A DNA stretch of 64,000 nucleotides from Zestosphaera sp. (lineage in GTDB: Archaea > Thermoproteota > Thermoprotei_A > Sulfolobales > NBVN01): the NCBI GenBank assembly GCA_038843015.1, contig JAWBSH010000006.1, positions 1 through 64,000 of the forward strand, written 5' to 3'. A model generated the notes under the pieces. That model worked only from the letters and a program-made list of their open reading frames with translations, was not told the DNA's origin and ran no database searches. Position 1 is the first letter of the stretch. Every line of letters begins with the position of its first letter. Made by a program: the position numbers and the translations under genes. Shown one piece after another: positions 8,795 through 18,054 of the stretch.

Positions 8795-9124
8795 GTGGAG
8801 TGCCGGGTCTCTAGTCCCGAAGCGCTCGCACCTAAAGGGATTAAGCTCGTCCTAACATGTGATCACGCACCTAAAGAAGCTTTTTTTATTGAGGAACTAC
8901 ATAAACATGCTTCCGCGGTCAAAGATTTCCTGAGTAATATGCTAAATCTAAAAGACCTTGAGATAATATTTAGTGAGAATGAAGTTATAGGTACAGACTA
9001 CATACTATACTCTTACAAAATTTTTCGTCAAGGGAGCTACGTAGGCACGTGCAGATTTATAGCATACAACAATAAATTAATTAAGTCTCTGTGCACTATT
9101 AGTGGAGGGATCGCTTTTGAGTAA
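8795..9124 (+). CDS. hypothetical protein, 109 residues, upstream of the molybdopterin enzyme
   Basis: Not recognised. Residues ~18-60 look like a helix pair (AFFIEELHKHASAVKDFLSNM) and 65-109 like a beta meander (DYILYSYKIFRQGSYVGTCR). There are four cysteines but no paired metal motif. It starts at a GTG and its 3' end overlaps the likely TTG start of the molybdopterin oxidoreductase gene by a few bases, indicating translational coupling. A role linked to that enzyme (partner or accessory) is inference from position only. Confidence 0.55.
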   Translation: MECRVSSPEALAPKGIKLVLTCDHAPKEAFFIEELHKHASAVKDFLSNMLNLKDLEIIFSENEVIGTDYILYSYKIFRQGSYVGTCRFIAYNNKLIKSLCTISGGIAFE

Positions 9125-9680
9125 GCCTGACTCATTACCTCCTGGACAAAGAGCTATACCTAACTTCATAATCTACAGGATTCTTGGTCAGCCCCAAGTA
9201 GACCTTACTTCATGGAGGTTAAGGGTAGGGGGCGATGTGAGCAACCCCCTAACATACACATACAACGAATTGCTTGAAATGATTGACACGTCTTATGTCT
9301 CAGATTTCCACTGCGTCACTGGATGGTCTGTAAGAAACGTCATGTGGGAAGGCGTCTCACTAAGAAAACTCTCCATGAGAGCACAGCCGTCAAAAGATGT
9401 CAAGTGGGTTTACATAGTGAGTCTAGATAGGTACACGACCGTAATACCATACGAAGATTTTCTCGATGAAAGAAGTCTCCTTGCATTAAGAATGAATGGA
9501 AGGACTTTAAGTTTAGAACAAGGCTTTCCAGCAAGGATCTTCATACCACATTTATATGGCTGGAAGAGTGCTAAATGGGTGACTGAGATCACCCTAACTA
9601 AAGAATATAAAGATGGATATTGGGAGGCTTTAGGCTATCATCATAGAGGAAACGTATGGAGAGAAGAGAGGTTTAAGTAA
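9117..9680 (+). CDS. molybdopterin-dependent oxidoreductase, sulfite oxidase/YedY fold
   Basis: About 187 residues. It consists almost only of the oxidoreductase molybdopterin-binding domain: LRVGGDVSNPLTYTYNELLEM, the cofactor segment SDFHCVTGWSVRNVMWEG whose cysteine should ligate molybdenum, and FPARIFIPHLYGWKSAKWV. The family includes sulfite oxidase and the protein-methionine-sulfoxide reductase MsrP. There is no signal peptide or Tat motif, and no dimerisation domain, so a small cytoplasmic enzyme is predicted. A GTG at 9102 is open, but the TTG at 9117 has GGAGGG seven bases upstream. The physiological substrate cannot be read from the sequence. Confidence 0.85.
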   Translation: MSKPDSLPPGQRAIPNFIIYRILGQPQVDLTSWRLRVGGDVSNPLTYTYNELLEMIDTSYVSDFHCVTGWSVRNVMWEGVSLRKLSMRAQPSKDVKWVYIVSLDRYTTVIPYEDFLDERSLLALRMNGRTLSLEQGFPARIFIPHLYGWKSAKWVTEITLTKEYKDGYWEALGYHHRGNVWREERFK

Positions 9681-9860
9681 TTAATTTCTTCATCTTAATT
9701 CACCAGCAAGAGATTTCACTAACACTTAAATCAAACTAAGTAACACTTTTAACGTAATATAAAAATATTTAAATAAAATTGATTGACATATTATAATATT
9801 TTAGTTTCAATGATTAATCTTTATTAGCTTCAAACCAGTAGATATATTGGTGTATCTTAA

Positions 9861-10235
9861 ATGAAGAGCTTCAGCGAACTAATATATAGTCAGGAGAGAG
9901 CGCCAGGCGAAGCAATAACTAAAGTTGAAACCCACACACCAAAAATAGAAGCACCCGATACCGTAAAAACTAACGAAGCTTTTGAGGTTAAAGTTTTTGT
10001 AGGACCTCACCCAAACACCGTAGAACACTCTATCAGAAGGATAGAACTCTACTTCTACGAAGAAGGTAGACCTTTTAACCCGATAAGACTAGCTACTACA
10101 GAGTTAGAGCCTGTATATAGTGAGCCAGAAATAAGGTTGAAAATAAAACTGAAAAAGAGTGGAGTCATATACGCTGTAGAGTACTGCAACTTACACGGAT
10201 TGTGGGAAGCTAGGAAAGAAATTAAGGTTGAGTAA
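9861..10235 (+). CDS. sor: superoxide reductase (neelaredoxin type)
   Basis: 124 residues, single domain without the desulforedoxin extension. Iron-centre ligands are visible: His in VETHTPKIEAPD, two His in VGPHPNTVEHSIRRIELY and the Cys/His pair in EYCNLHGLWE, giving the Fe(His4)Cys site that reduces superoxide to peroxide without making oxygen. The 180-base AT-rich stretch upstream includes a perfect ATATTATAATAT palindrome near 9787 and TATA-like sequence, so it has its own promoter. It converges on the rubrerythrin-VIT1, flavodiiron and peroxiredoxin genes, forming an oxygen/ROS defence island. Confidence 0.93.
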   Translation: MKSFSELIYSQERAPGEAITKVETHTPKIEAPDTVKTNEAFEVKVFVGPHPNTVEHSIRRIELYFYEEGRPFNPIRLATTELEPVYSEPEIRLKIKLKKSGVIYAVEYCNLHGLWEARKEIKVE

Positions 10236-10254
10236 ACTTATTCTACTTTATTTT

Positions 10255-11289
10255 TCATATCTCAATACCTAAGAGAATGTTAGCTATTCTACCAATAAAG
10301 TAAGTTATGGTTGCGGCGATCATTCCCAGAGCTATTAGTTCTAGGATTTTGCGCTTGGCTTCAAGACCTCCTAAAATGGATATTATGAAGCCCGTCAGCC
10401 CTAAGGCCGCCGCAGAAAACACGAAAGACAAAACTACTGAGATTGGTGGAGGGATAAGCAACACGTAGGGGAGTAAAGGTACTAGAGACCCTGACAAGTA
10501 AGAGAGCCCCGTGAATAGTCCTGCTTTTTTGGGGTCTCTTGATGCCTCCTCATTTCCTATGTGAATGTCTAAAGCAGTTAGACTAGTTCCAAGTTCTCCA
10601 GAACTATAGCCAGACTTTACCGCAGACAGTAACTGTAAGTACTTCATTTTTTCGTTAGCTATTTGTGTACTAGTCTTTGAACTAATATATGCTCCTATAC
10701 CCATAGAAAGAGCTCCCCCAATACCCACTAGCGTGCCGCCAATAAAGACGTATAGTGGGAGTACAAAAGTTCCTGCAAGCCCTGCAGAGACTGAGAGAAC
10801 CTCGACTAAGCCGTCATTCATTCCCAAAACTATTTCCCTAACGTGTTCTAGGAAAGTCTTATACAGCTCTTCTTCCTTCTTCAAAACATTCTCGTGAAGT
10901 ACTTCGTCTTTAGCGATACTTACGAGTAACTTTACCTCATGATCATCTAGCTCGCCTGACTCAACCACACTTAAGTATTCTCTAACAGCTCTCACTTCGT
11001 CATGCTCTAATAACTTGATAACGAAGCCTAAACCAAAAACCCTATATGCAAACTTCAACAACATTAAATTCAGTACTTTTTTAAACCTGCGTGCTTTGGG
11101 TTCTACTTCCTTCCTCTTAAGGAAATTCTTCCAGAAAGCGACGTGCGAAGCTTCCATGGAAGCAAGCTCTTTAAGTTTTTTGCTAAGTGCCTCATCAGAG
11201 ACTCTAGCAGCTAAGTACTCATAAGATGCTTGAGCAAGTTCCTCGTCCTCTAAAGACTTAAGGGCTATCCTTATTATGTCATGACTCAT
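10255..11289 (-). CDS. rubrerythrin-like domain fused to VIT1/CCC1 metal transporter
   Basis: 344 residues. The N-terminal ~145 form a four-helix ferritin-like domain with diiron ligands (EDEELAQASYEYL, SMEASHVAFW, KDEVLHENVLKKEEELY). Residues ~150-344 are the VIT1/CCC1 membrane domain, starting VREIVLGMNDGLVEVLSVSAGLAG and containing about five membrane segments with the conserved SMGIGAYISSK loop. Fusions of this order act as ferrous iron or manganese exporters (bacterial MbfA type) and would lower Fenton chemistry. It lies four bases downstream of the flavodiiron gene on the same strand, so both are probably one transcript. Confidence 0.9.
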   Translation of the reverse strand: MSHDIIRIALKSLEDEELAQASYEYLAARVSDEALSKKLKELASMEASHVAFWKNFLKRKEVEPKARRFKKVLNLMLLKFAYRVFGLGFVIKLLEHDEVRAVREYLSVVESGELDDHEVKLLVSIAKDEVLHENVLKKEEELYKTFLEHVREIVLGMNDGLVEVLSVSAGLAGTFVLPLYVFIGGTLVGIGGALSMGIGAYISSKTSTQIANEKMKYLQLLSAVKSGYSSGELGTSLTALDIHIGNEEASRDPKKAGLFTGLSYLSGSLVPLLPYVLLIPPPISVVLSFVFSAAALGLTGFIISILGGLEAKRKILELIALGMIAATITYFIGRIANILLGIEI

Positions 11290-11292
11290 GTC

Positions 11293-12516
11293 TTAAGAAA
11301 CCTCTAAAGAAGCCAAGATTTCTCTCGCTAGACTACTTAATTTCTGGAAGTCTGTCTCTGTGAGTAGGCTGTTAACTGATAACTCGCCAGAGAGCTTAAA
11401 CTTAGATCTCGTGAGTAAGTTCCTTATCTCTCTTGATGCCGCGTCGTTCCAGCCGTAAGTAGTTATGATGTAGAGCGGCTTTTCGGAATCCGTCTTACTT
11501 AGTAGGAGTTCTAATACGTACTTAGTTAGAGGGAAGACAGCGTTGTCATATGTTGAGGTTACTAATACAATCACCTTAGCATCAATAGCTTCTCCTAGAA
11601 AATCTGAGACGTTATCTCTATAATCTGAGGTAAACTTGAATACCTCAATATGCACGTCATCTCTTTTGATCATGCTTAATAGTTTCTCAACTATTTTCTC
11701 GTTATAGCCGTACATAGACGTATACAGAATAACTAGCTTCTTATTTTCTGGTCTAGCTTCAGCCCATAAACGATAAAGCTTAATCGCCTCATTAATTGTG
11801 TCAGTTCCTAGCAATACAGCCCCGTGTGAGGGTGCTACTAACTCCACCTTTAGATTATGTGTAGTAAGCTTATTTAGCGCCTTAATGACGTTATCTCTGT
11901 AATGTCCTATTATGTTAACAAAGTATTTTTTCATGAACCTAGAGTACCGCGTCTTCAAATCAGTTAAATCACTTACTATGATGGGAGACACAGAGTAAGC
12001 GCCGAACGCGTCGCAAGTCATCAGAGCTCTAAACTCATCAACATAAGTGAAAATTGTTTCCGGCCAGTGCAACCACGGGACATGGAAAAACCTCAACGTA
12101 GTGTCGCCAAGCCTCAACTCTTCGCCATCTCTTACAGGCCTAAATTTAACTTCTATACCTAGAAGAGACTTTATGAGTTTAGCTGTGAGAGGGTGTCCTA
12201 AGACCTCAGCTCCGAACTCATTTAAAGCACTCAAAGCTTTCAAGGAACTACTGTGATCAGGCTCCATGTGATGAAGGACTACATACTTAATATCTCTTAA
12301 ATCAACTACTCTTCTAAGAGCATCAATGTATTCTTCTGAGAATACGTGTTTTACAGTGTCAAAGAGGACAGATCCTTCTTTAGTCTTCAGGACGTACGAG
12401 TTGTACGTGATCCCCTCAGGTATCTCCCAGAGAGACTCAAAGTACATTATTTTCCTGTCAAAAACTCTCAAGACAACCAGGTCTTTTAGAAGTTCTTTTA
12501 CTTCAACTAGCTCCAA
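11293..12516 (-). CDS. flavodiiron protein (oxygen or NO reductase, FprA-like)
   Basis: 407 residues. The N-terminal metallo-beta-lactamase-like domain holds the diiron ligands HHMEPDHSS, HVPWLHWPET, CDAFGAYS and PSHGAVL. The C-terminal ~150 residues are a flavodoxin domain beginning ILYTSMYGYNEK with a later VTSTYDNAVFP loop. Such enzymes reduce oxygen to water (or NO to nitrous oxide) using rubredoxin, F420H2 or other donors; no rubredoxin gene is adjacent. A promoter-like AT-rich tract with TATAATATAGG lies just upstream of the ATG. Its neighbours support an oxygen-scavenging role. Confidence 0.94.
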   Translation of the reverse strand: MELVEVKELLKDLVVLRVFDRKIMYFESLWEIPEGITYNSYVLKTKEGSVLFDTVKHVFSEEYIDALRRVVDLRDIKYVVLHHMEPDHSSSLKALSALNEFGAEVLGHPLTAKLIKSLLGIEVKFRPVRDGEELRLGDTTLRFFHVPWLHWPETIFTYVDEFRALMTCDAFGAYSVSPIIVSDLTDLKTRYSRFMKKYFVNIIGHYRDNVIKALNKLTTHNLKVELVAPSHGAVLLGTDTINEAIKLYRLWAEARPENKKLVILYTSMYGYNEKIVEKLLSMIKRDDVHIEVFKFTSDYRDNVSDFLGEAIDAKVIVLVTSTYDNAVFPLTKYVLELLLSKTDSEKPLYIITTYGWNDAASREIRNLLTRSKFKLSGELSVNSLLTETDFQKLSSLAREILASLEVS

Positions 12517-12607
12517 TGTAAGACCCCTATAATATAGGTAATAATACTTAAAATCGTGTATTAGTTAGGTTCCCTCAAAAAACGTTGTACTTTAGGGACT
12601 TCTTAAA

Positions 12608-13309
12608 TTACTTGCGAGCTTCTGCTACTCTCTTTAAGAAAGCTCTTGCTTCTGCAGCGTCTTCTGCAGGTACTTCTTTATGACAGAACCACCAGTCAAA
12701 GCACGTATATTTCTTTAATCTTTCGGACGCTTCACTCATGGTTGATGGTGGCGGTATTATAGCTCTTTCACCTATTAATTCGTTGTTAGGCCAGTTCGCA
12801 GGTATGGCTACACCGTGTTCTTCATGTACTTGCAGAGCTTTTAGTATCCTGAGTATTTCGTCAATATTTCTACCTAATTCTAGAGGGTAATACAGGATAA
12901 CTCTTATTACGCCTTCAGGATCTACAATGAATACTGCCCTAACAGTTGCCGTAGTAGATTCTGCATGAAGTAATCCAAGCTTCTCAGCTACTTGCCCTCT
13001 AGGATCAGCTATTATAGGAAACGGAATCTCATAACCTAGTTTCTCTTTTATCCACTCAACCCACTTAATATGGCTATAGTTGCTGTCTATACTAAGTCCT
13101 ATAAGCTCTGTGTTTAATTTTTTGAAGTCTTCATACCTTACAGAGAAAGCAACGAATTCAGTCGTACACACTGGAGTGAAGTCTGCTGGGTGACTAAAGA
13201 GGACAAACCACTTACCTTTATAGTCGTCTGGCAAGACCTTCTTACCGTAATTAGTGAGTACCTCGAGCTTTGGGAAGGGCTCACCTATTAAAGGTATTAA
13301 ACCGGGCAT
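12608..13309 (-). CDS. peroxiredoxin, archaeal Prx6-like
   Basis: 233 residues. Peroxidatic C48 lies in [12 protein letters not shown], with the expected upstream Thr/Pro environment; the C-terminal arm carries C203 and C209 ([12 protein letters not shown]), the arrangement known from Aeropyrum pernix thioredoxin peroxidase, which forms a decamer. It reduces hydrogen peroxide and organic peroxides using thioredoxin-like donors, consistent with detoxifying the product of the nearby superoxide reductase. The ATG start is preceded by an AT-rich 190-base region with TATTTAAAC-like elements near 13335-13350; nothing else was seen there. Confidence 0.95.
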   Translation of the reverse strand: MPGLIPLIGEPFPKLEVLTNYGKKVLPDDYKGKWFVLFSHPADFTPVCTTEFVAFSVRYEDFKKLNTELIGLSIDSNYSHIKWVEWIKEKLGYEIPFPIIADPRGQVAEKLGLLHAESTTATVRAVFIVDPEGVIRVILYYPLELGRNIDEILRILKALQVHEEHGVAIPANWPNNELIGERAIIPPPSTMSEASERLKKYTCFDWWFCHKEVPAEDAAEARAFLKRVAEARK

Positions 13310-13498
13310 TTTTGTTTCACCAATTTATATTTAAAATTGAGGTATTTAAACTTTATCATTGGATAAATTAATGAAAGCATTTAACTTTATGAACAGACTG
13401 AAATATACGCTAGGTTACTCTACGGGTTTGATTAGAGTAAATACTTCTCTAGAGTGAATACTTAAAGAAAGAAAAATCGTTCGCTACAGACGCGCTAG

Positions 13499-14218
13499 TT
13501 AAGGCTCTACTGTATAGTATATTCTCTTTCTCTTCTTACCTCTATTTTCTGTTTTTAAGAGGACAAACTTGCCTATCTCTGCTGTGTTCTTAACGTGAGG
13601 TCCTCCGTCAGCTTGTATATCAACACCGGGGATCTCTACTATCCTTAAAGTTTCTATGTTTGGCGGCATCCTAGCGGCTAGCTTTACTATACCTGGTATT
13701 TTCATAGCCTCTTCTCTGCTAAGCCAGTAGATTCTAACTTCTATACTCTTCTTTATGATCTCGTTAACTTCTTCTGCTGCCTTACTGAAGACTTCTTTTT
13801 CGTCACCCTGCACATCATAGTCTTCTTTCGCTTTATCTGGTTCTACACTACCCCCAGTAACTAGAGAGCCGTATCTAGAGTACATGACTGCAGATAGTAT
13901 GTGTGCTGCGGTATGTAACCTCATCAACTTATACCTCCTCTCCCAATTCAACTCACCAATAATTGAGGAACCGGGCTTCAAACCCTCGACACTATCAAGC
14001 ACGTGTATGACCTCGCCAGAGTTCTTATCGATTATTACGTCTCTGACCTCGTACTTCTTCTCGCCAGAGTAGAGCCAGCCAGTATCATTAGCTACACCCC
14101 CAGACGTGGGATGAAAAGCAGTCTTATCTAAGACTACACCATCTCTAGCTACTTCAATCACAACAGCCTCAAATCTCCTTAAGTAGCTGTCTTTCTGAAA
14201 CAGCAACTCAGTAACCAC
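13499..14218 (-). CDS. alaX: AlaX-type alanyl-tRNA editing protein
   Basis: 239 residues. The zinc-binding editing domain motifs are present: HPTSGGVANDTGWL (near residue 38), HTAAHILSAVM (~101) and DGGPHVKNTAEIG (near 208). AlaX proteins hydrolyse Ser or Gly mischarged on tRNA-Ala in trans. Length and the N-terminal beta-barrel before the HTAAH motif correspond to the AlaX-M class. The gene stands alone, divergent from the FAD synthase gene. Confidence 0.93.
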   Translation of the reverse strand: MVTELLFQKDSYLRRFEAVVIEVARDGVVLDKTAFHPTSGGVANDTGWLYSGEKKYEVRDVIIDKNSGEVIHVLDSVEGLKPGSSIIGELNWERRYKLMRLHTAAHILSAVMYSRYGSLVTGGSVEPDKAKEDYDVQGDEKEVFSKAAEEVNEIIKKSIEVRIYWLSREEAMKIPGIVKLAARMPPNIETLRIVEIPGVDIQADGGPHVKNTAEIGKFVLLKTENRGKKRKRIYYTVEP

Positions 14219-14316
14219 TCAAACCACCGAATAGTATTAAGAAAAACAATAAAAATAACTAGAACACTAGCAACCACTGCATCTCCTGCCTGAACAGCTA
14301 GAAAAAGGTTAGGTTA

Positions 14317-14324
14317 TTTATAAT
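14317..14324 (+). promoter_or_regulatory. TATA box of the FAD synthase gene
   Basis: TTTATAAT at 14317-14324 would place transcription start near 14347, downstream of the first in-frame ATG (14325) and about 14 bases before the ATG at 14361, which has a GGGG ribosome-site core. This decides the start. Confidence 0.6.
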
Positions 14325-14360
14325 ATGCTGCATACGAAGTTTATTCTCCGGGGTAACGTA

Positions 14361-15062
14361 ATGGCGTTAGAAGACATTCACACTAGGTTAAAGACCTACA
14401 TAGACATGGTTGAAAAAGCACTGAAGACCTTGAGAATATTAAATGACAGTAAAGAAGTAAACGAGGTAATAAGACTAGCGTCACTTTACTTGAATGACTC
14501 GAAGTACTACTTCAGCATCGGTGATTACGTAACTTCATTGTCTTGCGTAGCATACAGTGAGGGCTTGTTAGACGCCTTAAGACTTACAAGCAACGTCGAG
14601 TTTGAGTGGGTGAGAGAAAAGCCTAAAAAAGTCCTCATAGGAGGGACTTTCGACTTGCTACATCCGGGTCACGTACATTACGTGAGAGAGGCTCATAAGA
14701 GAGGACTAGTATATGCCGTAGTAGCTAGAGACTCTGTAGTCAAGAAAATAAAAGGAAGAGAACCAGTATTTGACGAAAAATCAAGACTCACTCTAGTTTC
14801 TTCTCTTAAATACGTTTATGAGGCAATACTAGGTGATGAAGAAGACTTTATGAAGCCAGTGATTAAAGTGAGGCCAGACATAATACTGTTGGGTCCTGAC
14901 CAACCCATAGACGAGCATACTCTCACCCGGAATAGCGAGAAACTAGGTCTAAACGTGACTGTAGAGAGACTGAGAGAGAGGGTGGGAGGACAGCTGATGT
15001 CAACTACAGACATAATAAAAGAAGTCCTCCGCAGATACTGCGTAAATCAATACAACAAATAA
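14361..15062 (+). CDS. FAD synthase (RibL-like cytidylyltransferase) with N-terminal DUF357 domain
   Basis: About 233 residues. Residues ~1-85 are a helical DUF357 module (TRLKTYIDMVEKALKTLRI ... DYVTSLSCVAYSEGLLDALR). The nucleotidyltransferase follows with GGTFDLLHPGHVHYV (HxGH motif), VVARD, KKIKGREP and ultimately RVGGQLMSTTDIIK (the ISSTxI-like motif). RibL adenylates FMN to FAD; the same fold also occurs in other cytidylyl/adenylyltransferases, so the exact substrate is by homology. An ATG at 14325 is open but lies upstream of the probable transcription start. Confidence 0.85.
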   Translation: MALEDIHTRLKTYIDMVEKALKTLRILNDSKEVNEVIRLASLYLNDSKYYFSIGDYVTSLSCVAYSEGLLDALRLTSNVEFEWVREKPKKVLIGGTFDLLHPGHVHYVREAHKRGLVYAVVARDSVVKKIKGREPVFDEKSRLTLVSSLKYVYEAILGDEEDFMKPVIKVRPDIILLGPDQPIDEHTLTRNSEKLGLNVTVERLRERVGGQLMSTTDIIKEVLRRYCVNQYNK

Positions 15063-15126
15063 AACCAGAAAAATTAAAGGATGTAAGGTTCACAACGGAA
15101 ATACGCTTCAAGACTTTAAAGAACTC

Positions 15127-15843
15127 TTACCTCTTTCTGAGACCTGTTCTCCTAGCGGCTATATGGCCTACCTTCCTGCCTGGCGGCGCGTTTCTAGATA
15201 CTGTGGACGGATGTGACTTCCTCTGGTGGTGTCCACCACCAAATTTATGACTGACCGCATTCATTGCTACGCCCCTGACTCTAGGCCATTTATGCGCTTT
15301 CACTTTCCACTTATGGTAAGCAGCACCAGCTTTAAGTAAGGGCTTCTCAGGTCTTCCAGCACCCGCCGGAACACCTATAGTTGCCCTAGCCGTACTCAAA
15401 ATACTTTTCTGTCTTTTGCTGGGTAGAAGAACTATAGTGTACTTGTCAGACCTGCCGAGAACTATGGCGTAACTGCCGGCCTGCCTAGCTAGCTTACCGC
15501 CATCACCTGGTCTCAACTCTATGTTATAGATTTTAGTTCCTTCAGGTATCTTACCTAACGGGAGAGTACATCCTAGGTTTGCCGGCGCGTCAGGACCTAT
15601 AAAGACTTCCTGCCCCACATACATGCCCTCAGACGCAGGTATGTAATATTCACCGCCATTCTCTAACACTATCCTAGCTAGGGGGACCCACCTACCCGGA
15701 TCATGTAACAATTCAGCAACAACTCCCTTATATGTGGCGTCAGTTAGTGGGGGGTACCTAGCTTCAGCAACTCTAGTGTGTGAGGGGCTCCTGAAGTTTT
15801 GCCCGCCGCGACCAGCTCTCTGCTGAAGTATTTTCTTACCCAC
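15127..15843 (-). CDS. rpl2: 50S ribosomal protein uL2
   Basis: 238 residues, full length for archaeal uL2. Contains VAMNAVSHKFGGGHHQ, the conserved His-containing loop near the peptidyl transferase centre, and the RNA-binding core GDGGKLARQAGSYA. Last gene of the uL3-uL4-uL23-uL2 run on the minus strand; a 15-base gap follows uL23. The start is a GTG (MGKKILQQRAGRGG). Confidence 0.97.
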   Translation of the reverse strand: MGKKILQQRAGRGGQNFRSPSHTRVAEARYPPLTDATYKGVVAELLHDPGRWVPLARIVLENGGEYYIPASEGMYVGQEVFIGPDAPANLGCTLPLGKIPEGTKIYNIELRPGDGGKLARQAGSYAIVLGRSDKYTIVLLPSKRQKSILSTARATIGVPAGAGRPEKPLLKAGAAYHKWKVKAHKWPRVRGVAMNAVSHKFGGGHHQRKSHPSTVSRNAPPGRKVGHIAARRTGLRKR

Positions 15844-15858
15844 CCAACATCACCCTAC

Positions 15859-16122
15859 CTAAATAAGACCTAACCTAGTCGCTACCTCGCTAGCTTTATA
15901 CTCTGGCTTAAGCTTAACATAAGCTTTCTTCTCTCCCTTCATAGTTATCAGAACGTTTACTTTCTCTACCTTAACACCAAAGAGTTTCTCTACAGCCTCT
16001 TTTATATCGCCTTTAGTGGCTTTTAGGTCAACTACAAAGACTAAAGTATTATTCTTCTCTATCAGTGAGAGAGTTTTCTCAGTAGCTAAAGATCTCTTAA
16101 TTATTGACGCAGGGTCCTTCAA
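15859..16122 (-). CDS. rpl23: 50S ribosomal protein uL23
   Basis: 87 residues. The motifs [22 protein letters not shown] and KKAYVKL are typical; it binds 23S rRNA domain III at the polypeptide exit, near the SRP docking site. Its start overlaps the end of the uL4 gene by four bases, which indicates translational coupling. Confidence 0.97.
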   Translation of the reverse strand: MKDPASIIKRSLATEKTLSLIEKNNTLVFVVDLKATKGDIKEAVEKLFGVKVEKVNVLITMKGEKKAYVKLKPEYKASEVATRLGLI

Positions 16123-16934
16123 AAGCTCATCACCTCAAACCTCTTCCTGAGTACTTCTAAAGCAGACTTAGTGTATATAGTTAGCCTTCCCGGAACACCC
16201 CCAGGAGCTAAGTGTATCACACTCAACATACTAGCAGGAACTACGTCAACCCCGGGTAAGTTTCTGAAAGCTTTGTATGTGTCGAGATTCTCCTCATGCA
16301 CTACAATCAAGAGAGACTTAGGCCTCACGTACCTCCTGCCCCTCATCTTACCCTTACCAGCCCTAATCCTAGTCTTATTGTGTGCTCTCTCGACATCCAC
16401 GAAAACACCCAGGCCCTTAAGCAACTTCTTAGCATCACTAGTCTTAACGACACTCAGCGCCTGATCATCAACTACTATTGGTAAGACTTCTTTTTCGAAT
16501 AAGTGACCTCTCAGCCTAACTAATTCAGGATGACTAGTAGCGGCTATAGCTGAAGCAATAGCCCTGACCTTCTCTTTCTTATTTATCCTCTCCCTAACAA
16601 CTTTCTCGACTCTAGGTGGGTGAGCTAGCCTGCCACCCCTAGTCATAGGAGCTAAGACCGCACGACCGTTATCAAGCCTGGGCACCCTAGCTACACTATG
16701 CCCTATACCCCACGATTCACCAACTCTTCTCTTACCAGCTAAGGGGTCTCTCCCTTTAGGCTGCAACCTAGCAGTAAAGGAAGCTAAGAAAGCCCTCCTA
16801 ATTAAGTCTTTCCTTACCGGAAAAGAAAAAACGTTAGGAAGAACCACCTCACCGATTACGTTACCACTAGCATCATACACAGGAACCTTCTTCTCCACTA
16901 TTTTCTCACTCACGAGTAGTTTCTCAGACATCAC
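16119..16934 (-). CDS. rpl4: 50S ribosomal protein uL4
   Basis: 271 residues, archaeal/eukaryotic length. The conserved internal loop region around [19 protein letters not shown] and [10 protein letters not shown] lines the exit tunnel; [19 protein letters not shown] is the classic C-terminal block. Two adjacent ATG codons can serve as start. Thirteen bases separate it from uL3. Confidence 0.97.
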   Translation of the reverse strand: MMSEKLLVSEKIVEKKVPVYDASGNVIGEVVLPNVFSFPVRKDLIRRAFLASFTARLQPKGRDPLAGKRRVGESWGIGHSVARVPRLDNGRAVLAPMTRGGRLAHPPRVEKVVRERINKKEKVRAIASAIAATSHPELVRLRGHLFEKEVLPIVVDDQALSVVKTSDAKKLLKGLGVFVDVERAHNKTRIRAGKGKMRGRRYVRPKSLLIVVHEENLDTYKAFRNLPGVDVVPASMLSVIHLAPGGVPGRLTIYTKSALEVLRKRFEVMSF

Positions 16935-16947
16935 TCAACACCTAGAC

Positions 16948-17967
16948 TCAAATCTTACTCTCAAGACTTATATAAACAATCTTAGGAGCCTTATCCGGCA
17001 CCCAGCTAGGAGGTCTGATAGGCCATCTAAGAACTAAGGGTCTCTTGGGAGTTCCCTGAACAGAACCTGCAAGCACTATGTAATCAGTTCTTACTTGACC
17101 GTAGTGCGGGAAGCTACCCACGGGAGTTATTTTGCTACCGTCATCGCCTATAATGAGTATCCTCTTATTATATTCTGTCCTTCTGTGAAATCCCATCTGG
17201 CCTGGCTGAGGGACCGGACTTATAGCACCGAATGCAGGGCTCCTAGCACCGATCCTTCTATGACCTTTCCTATGTTTATGCCACTTAGGCAACTCCCTAA
17301 CACCAAACCTCTTTATCACCCCCTGAAAGCCCTTCCCCTTAGTAACTCCAATAACGTCTATGAACTGCCCAACACTAAAGACATCAGAAACTCTTAAAGG
17401 CTTTCCGAGAACACTCACGGCATACTCTATCTGAGTTTTCAAGTCCCCACCGCCTAACTTAACCTCAATGACGTCAGGAACTTTCTTACTAAGACCACCA
17501 GTCAGCTTAGGTTGAGAGGCCATTATTAGGGACACTCTAGCAATACTGTCTCTCATTTCTTCAAGCTTCTTAAGAGTTTCCTCGGAAGCGCCTGCTGTCA
17601 CAGAGAGAGTCTTAATCCTCCTATGAATCTCTAACTCCTCAGGAGGTCTAGTCCAGACCTCAGTTAAAGTTTTGAGGCCTGCTACAGTAGCTTCATAAAA
17701 TCTAGCCGCAAGCGGTATCATAGGGGGAGTCTCAACAACAGTTACTGGAACGAAAATTTCTTGTCCGTAAGTTGGTCTTCCAGGACGGTCATCTACTAAT
17801 ATTACGTGAGTCATTCCCACTTTATAGCCTAAGAAAGCGAGCGGCTTAGGACTACCTAACGTTACTTCAGGCCACGCCCTCACAGACGGCACAAACTCGG
17901 CAGCTCTTTTCCTAGGCCTAACACCTAGAGAGCCTCTTCGCGGAGCACTCCATTTCCTTCTAGCCAT
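16948..17967 (-). CDS. rpl3: 50S ribosomal protein uL3
   Basis: 339 residues. FLGYKVGMTHVILVDDRPGR near the N-terminus and GVTKGKGFQGVIKRFGV in the core identify archaeal uL3, which organises the 3' end of 23S rRNA. First gene of the ribosomal operon; ATG start. Confidence 0.97.
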   Translation of the reverse strand: MARRKWSAPRRGSLGVRPRKRAAEFVPSVRAWPEVTLGSPKPLAFLGYKVGMTHVILVDDRPGRPTYGQEIFVPVTVVETPPMIPLAARFYEATVAGLKTLTEVWTRPPEELEIHRRIKTLSVTAGASEETLKKLEEMRDSIARVSLIMASQPKLTGGLSKKVPDVIEVKLGGGDLKTQIEYAVSVLGKPLRVSDVFSVGQFIDVIGVTKGKGFQGVIKRFGVRELPKWHKHRKGHRRIGARSPAFGAISPVPQPGQMGFHRRTEYNKRILIIGDDGSKITPVGSFPHYGQVRTDYIVLAGSVQGTPKRPLVLRWPIRPPSWVPDKAPKIVYISLESKI

Positions 17968-18013
17968 CAGCTACACCCAACCTTCTATGATCCTAAATGT
18001 TTTGGTGATAAGT

Positions 18014-18023
18014 GCTTAAATAC
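18014..18023 (-). promoter_or_regulatory. TATA box of the uL3 ribosomal operon
   Basis: Minus-strand GTATTTAAGC, preceded by an A-rich BRE-like AAAA stretch, lies about 50 bases before the uL3 start; transcription should begin near 17992, leaving a ~25-base leader. Confidence 0.55.
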
Positions 18024-18054
18024 TTTTACCTAGATAACTAAATCTACGTTAAGT

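Noticed and set aside
9776-9800. AT-rich palindrome near 9787 as a replication origin
   Set aside because: Single short palindrome with no origin recognition box repeats or cdc6/orc1 gene nearby.
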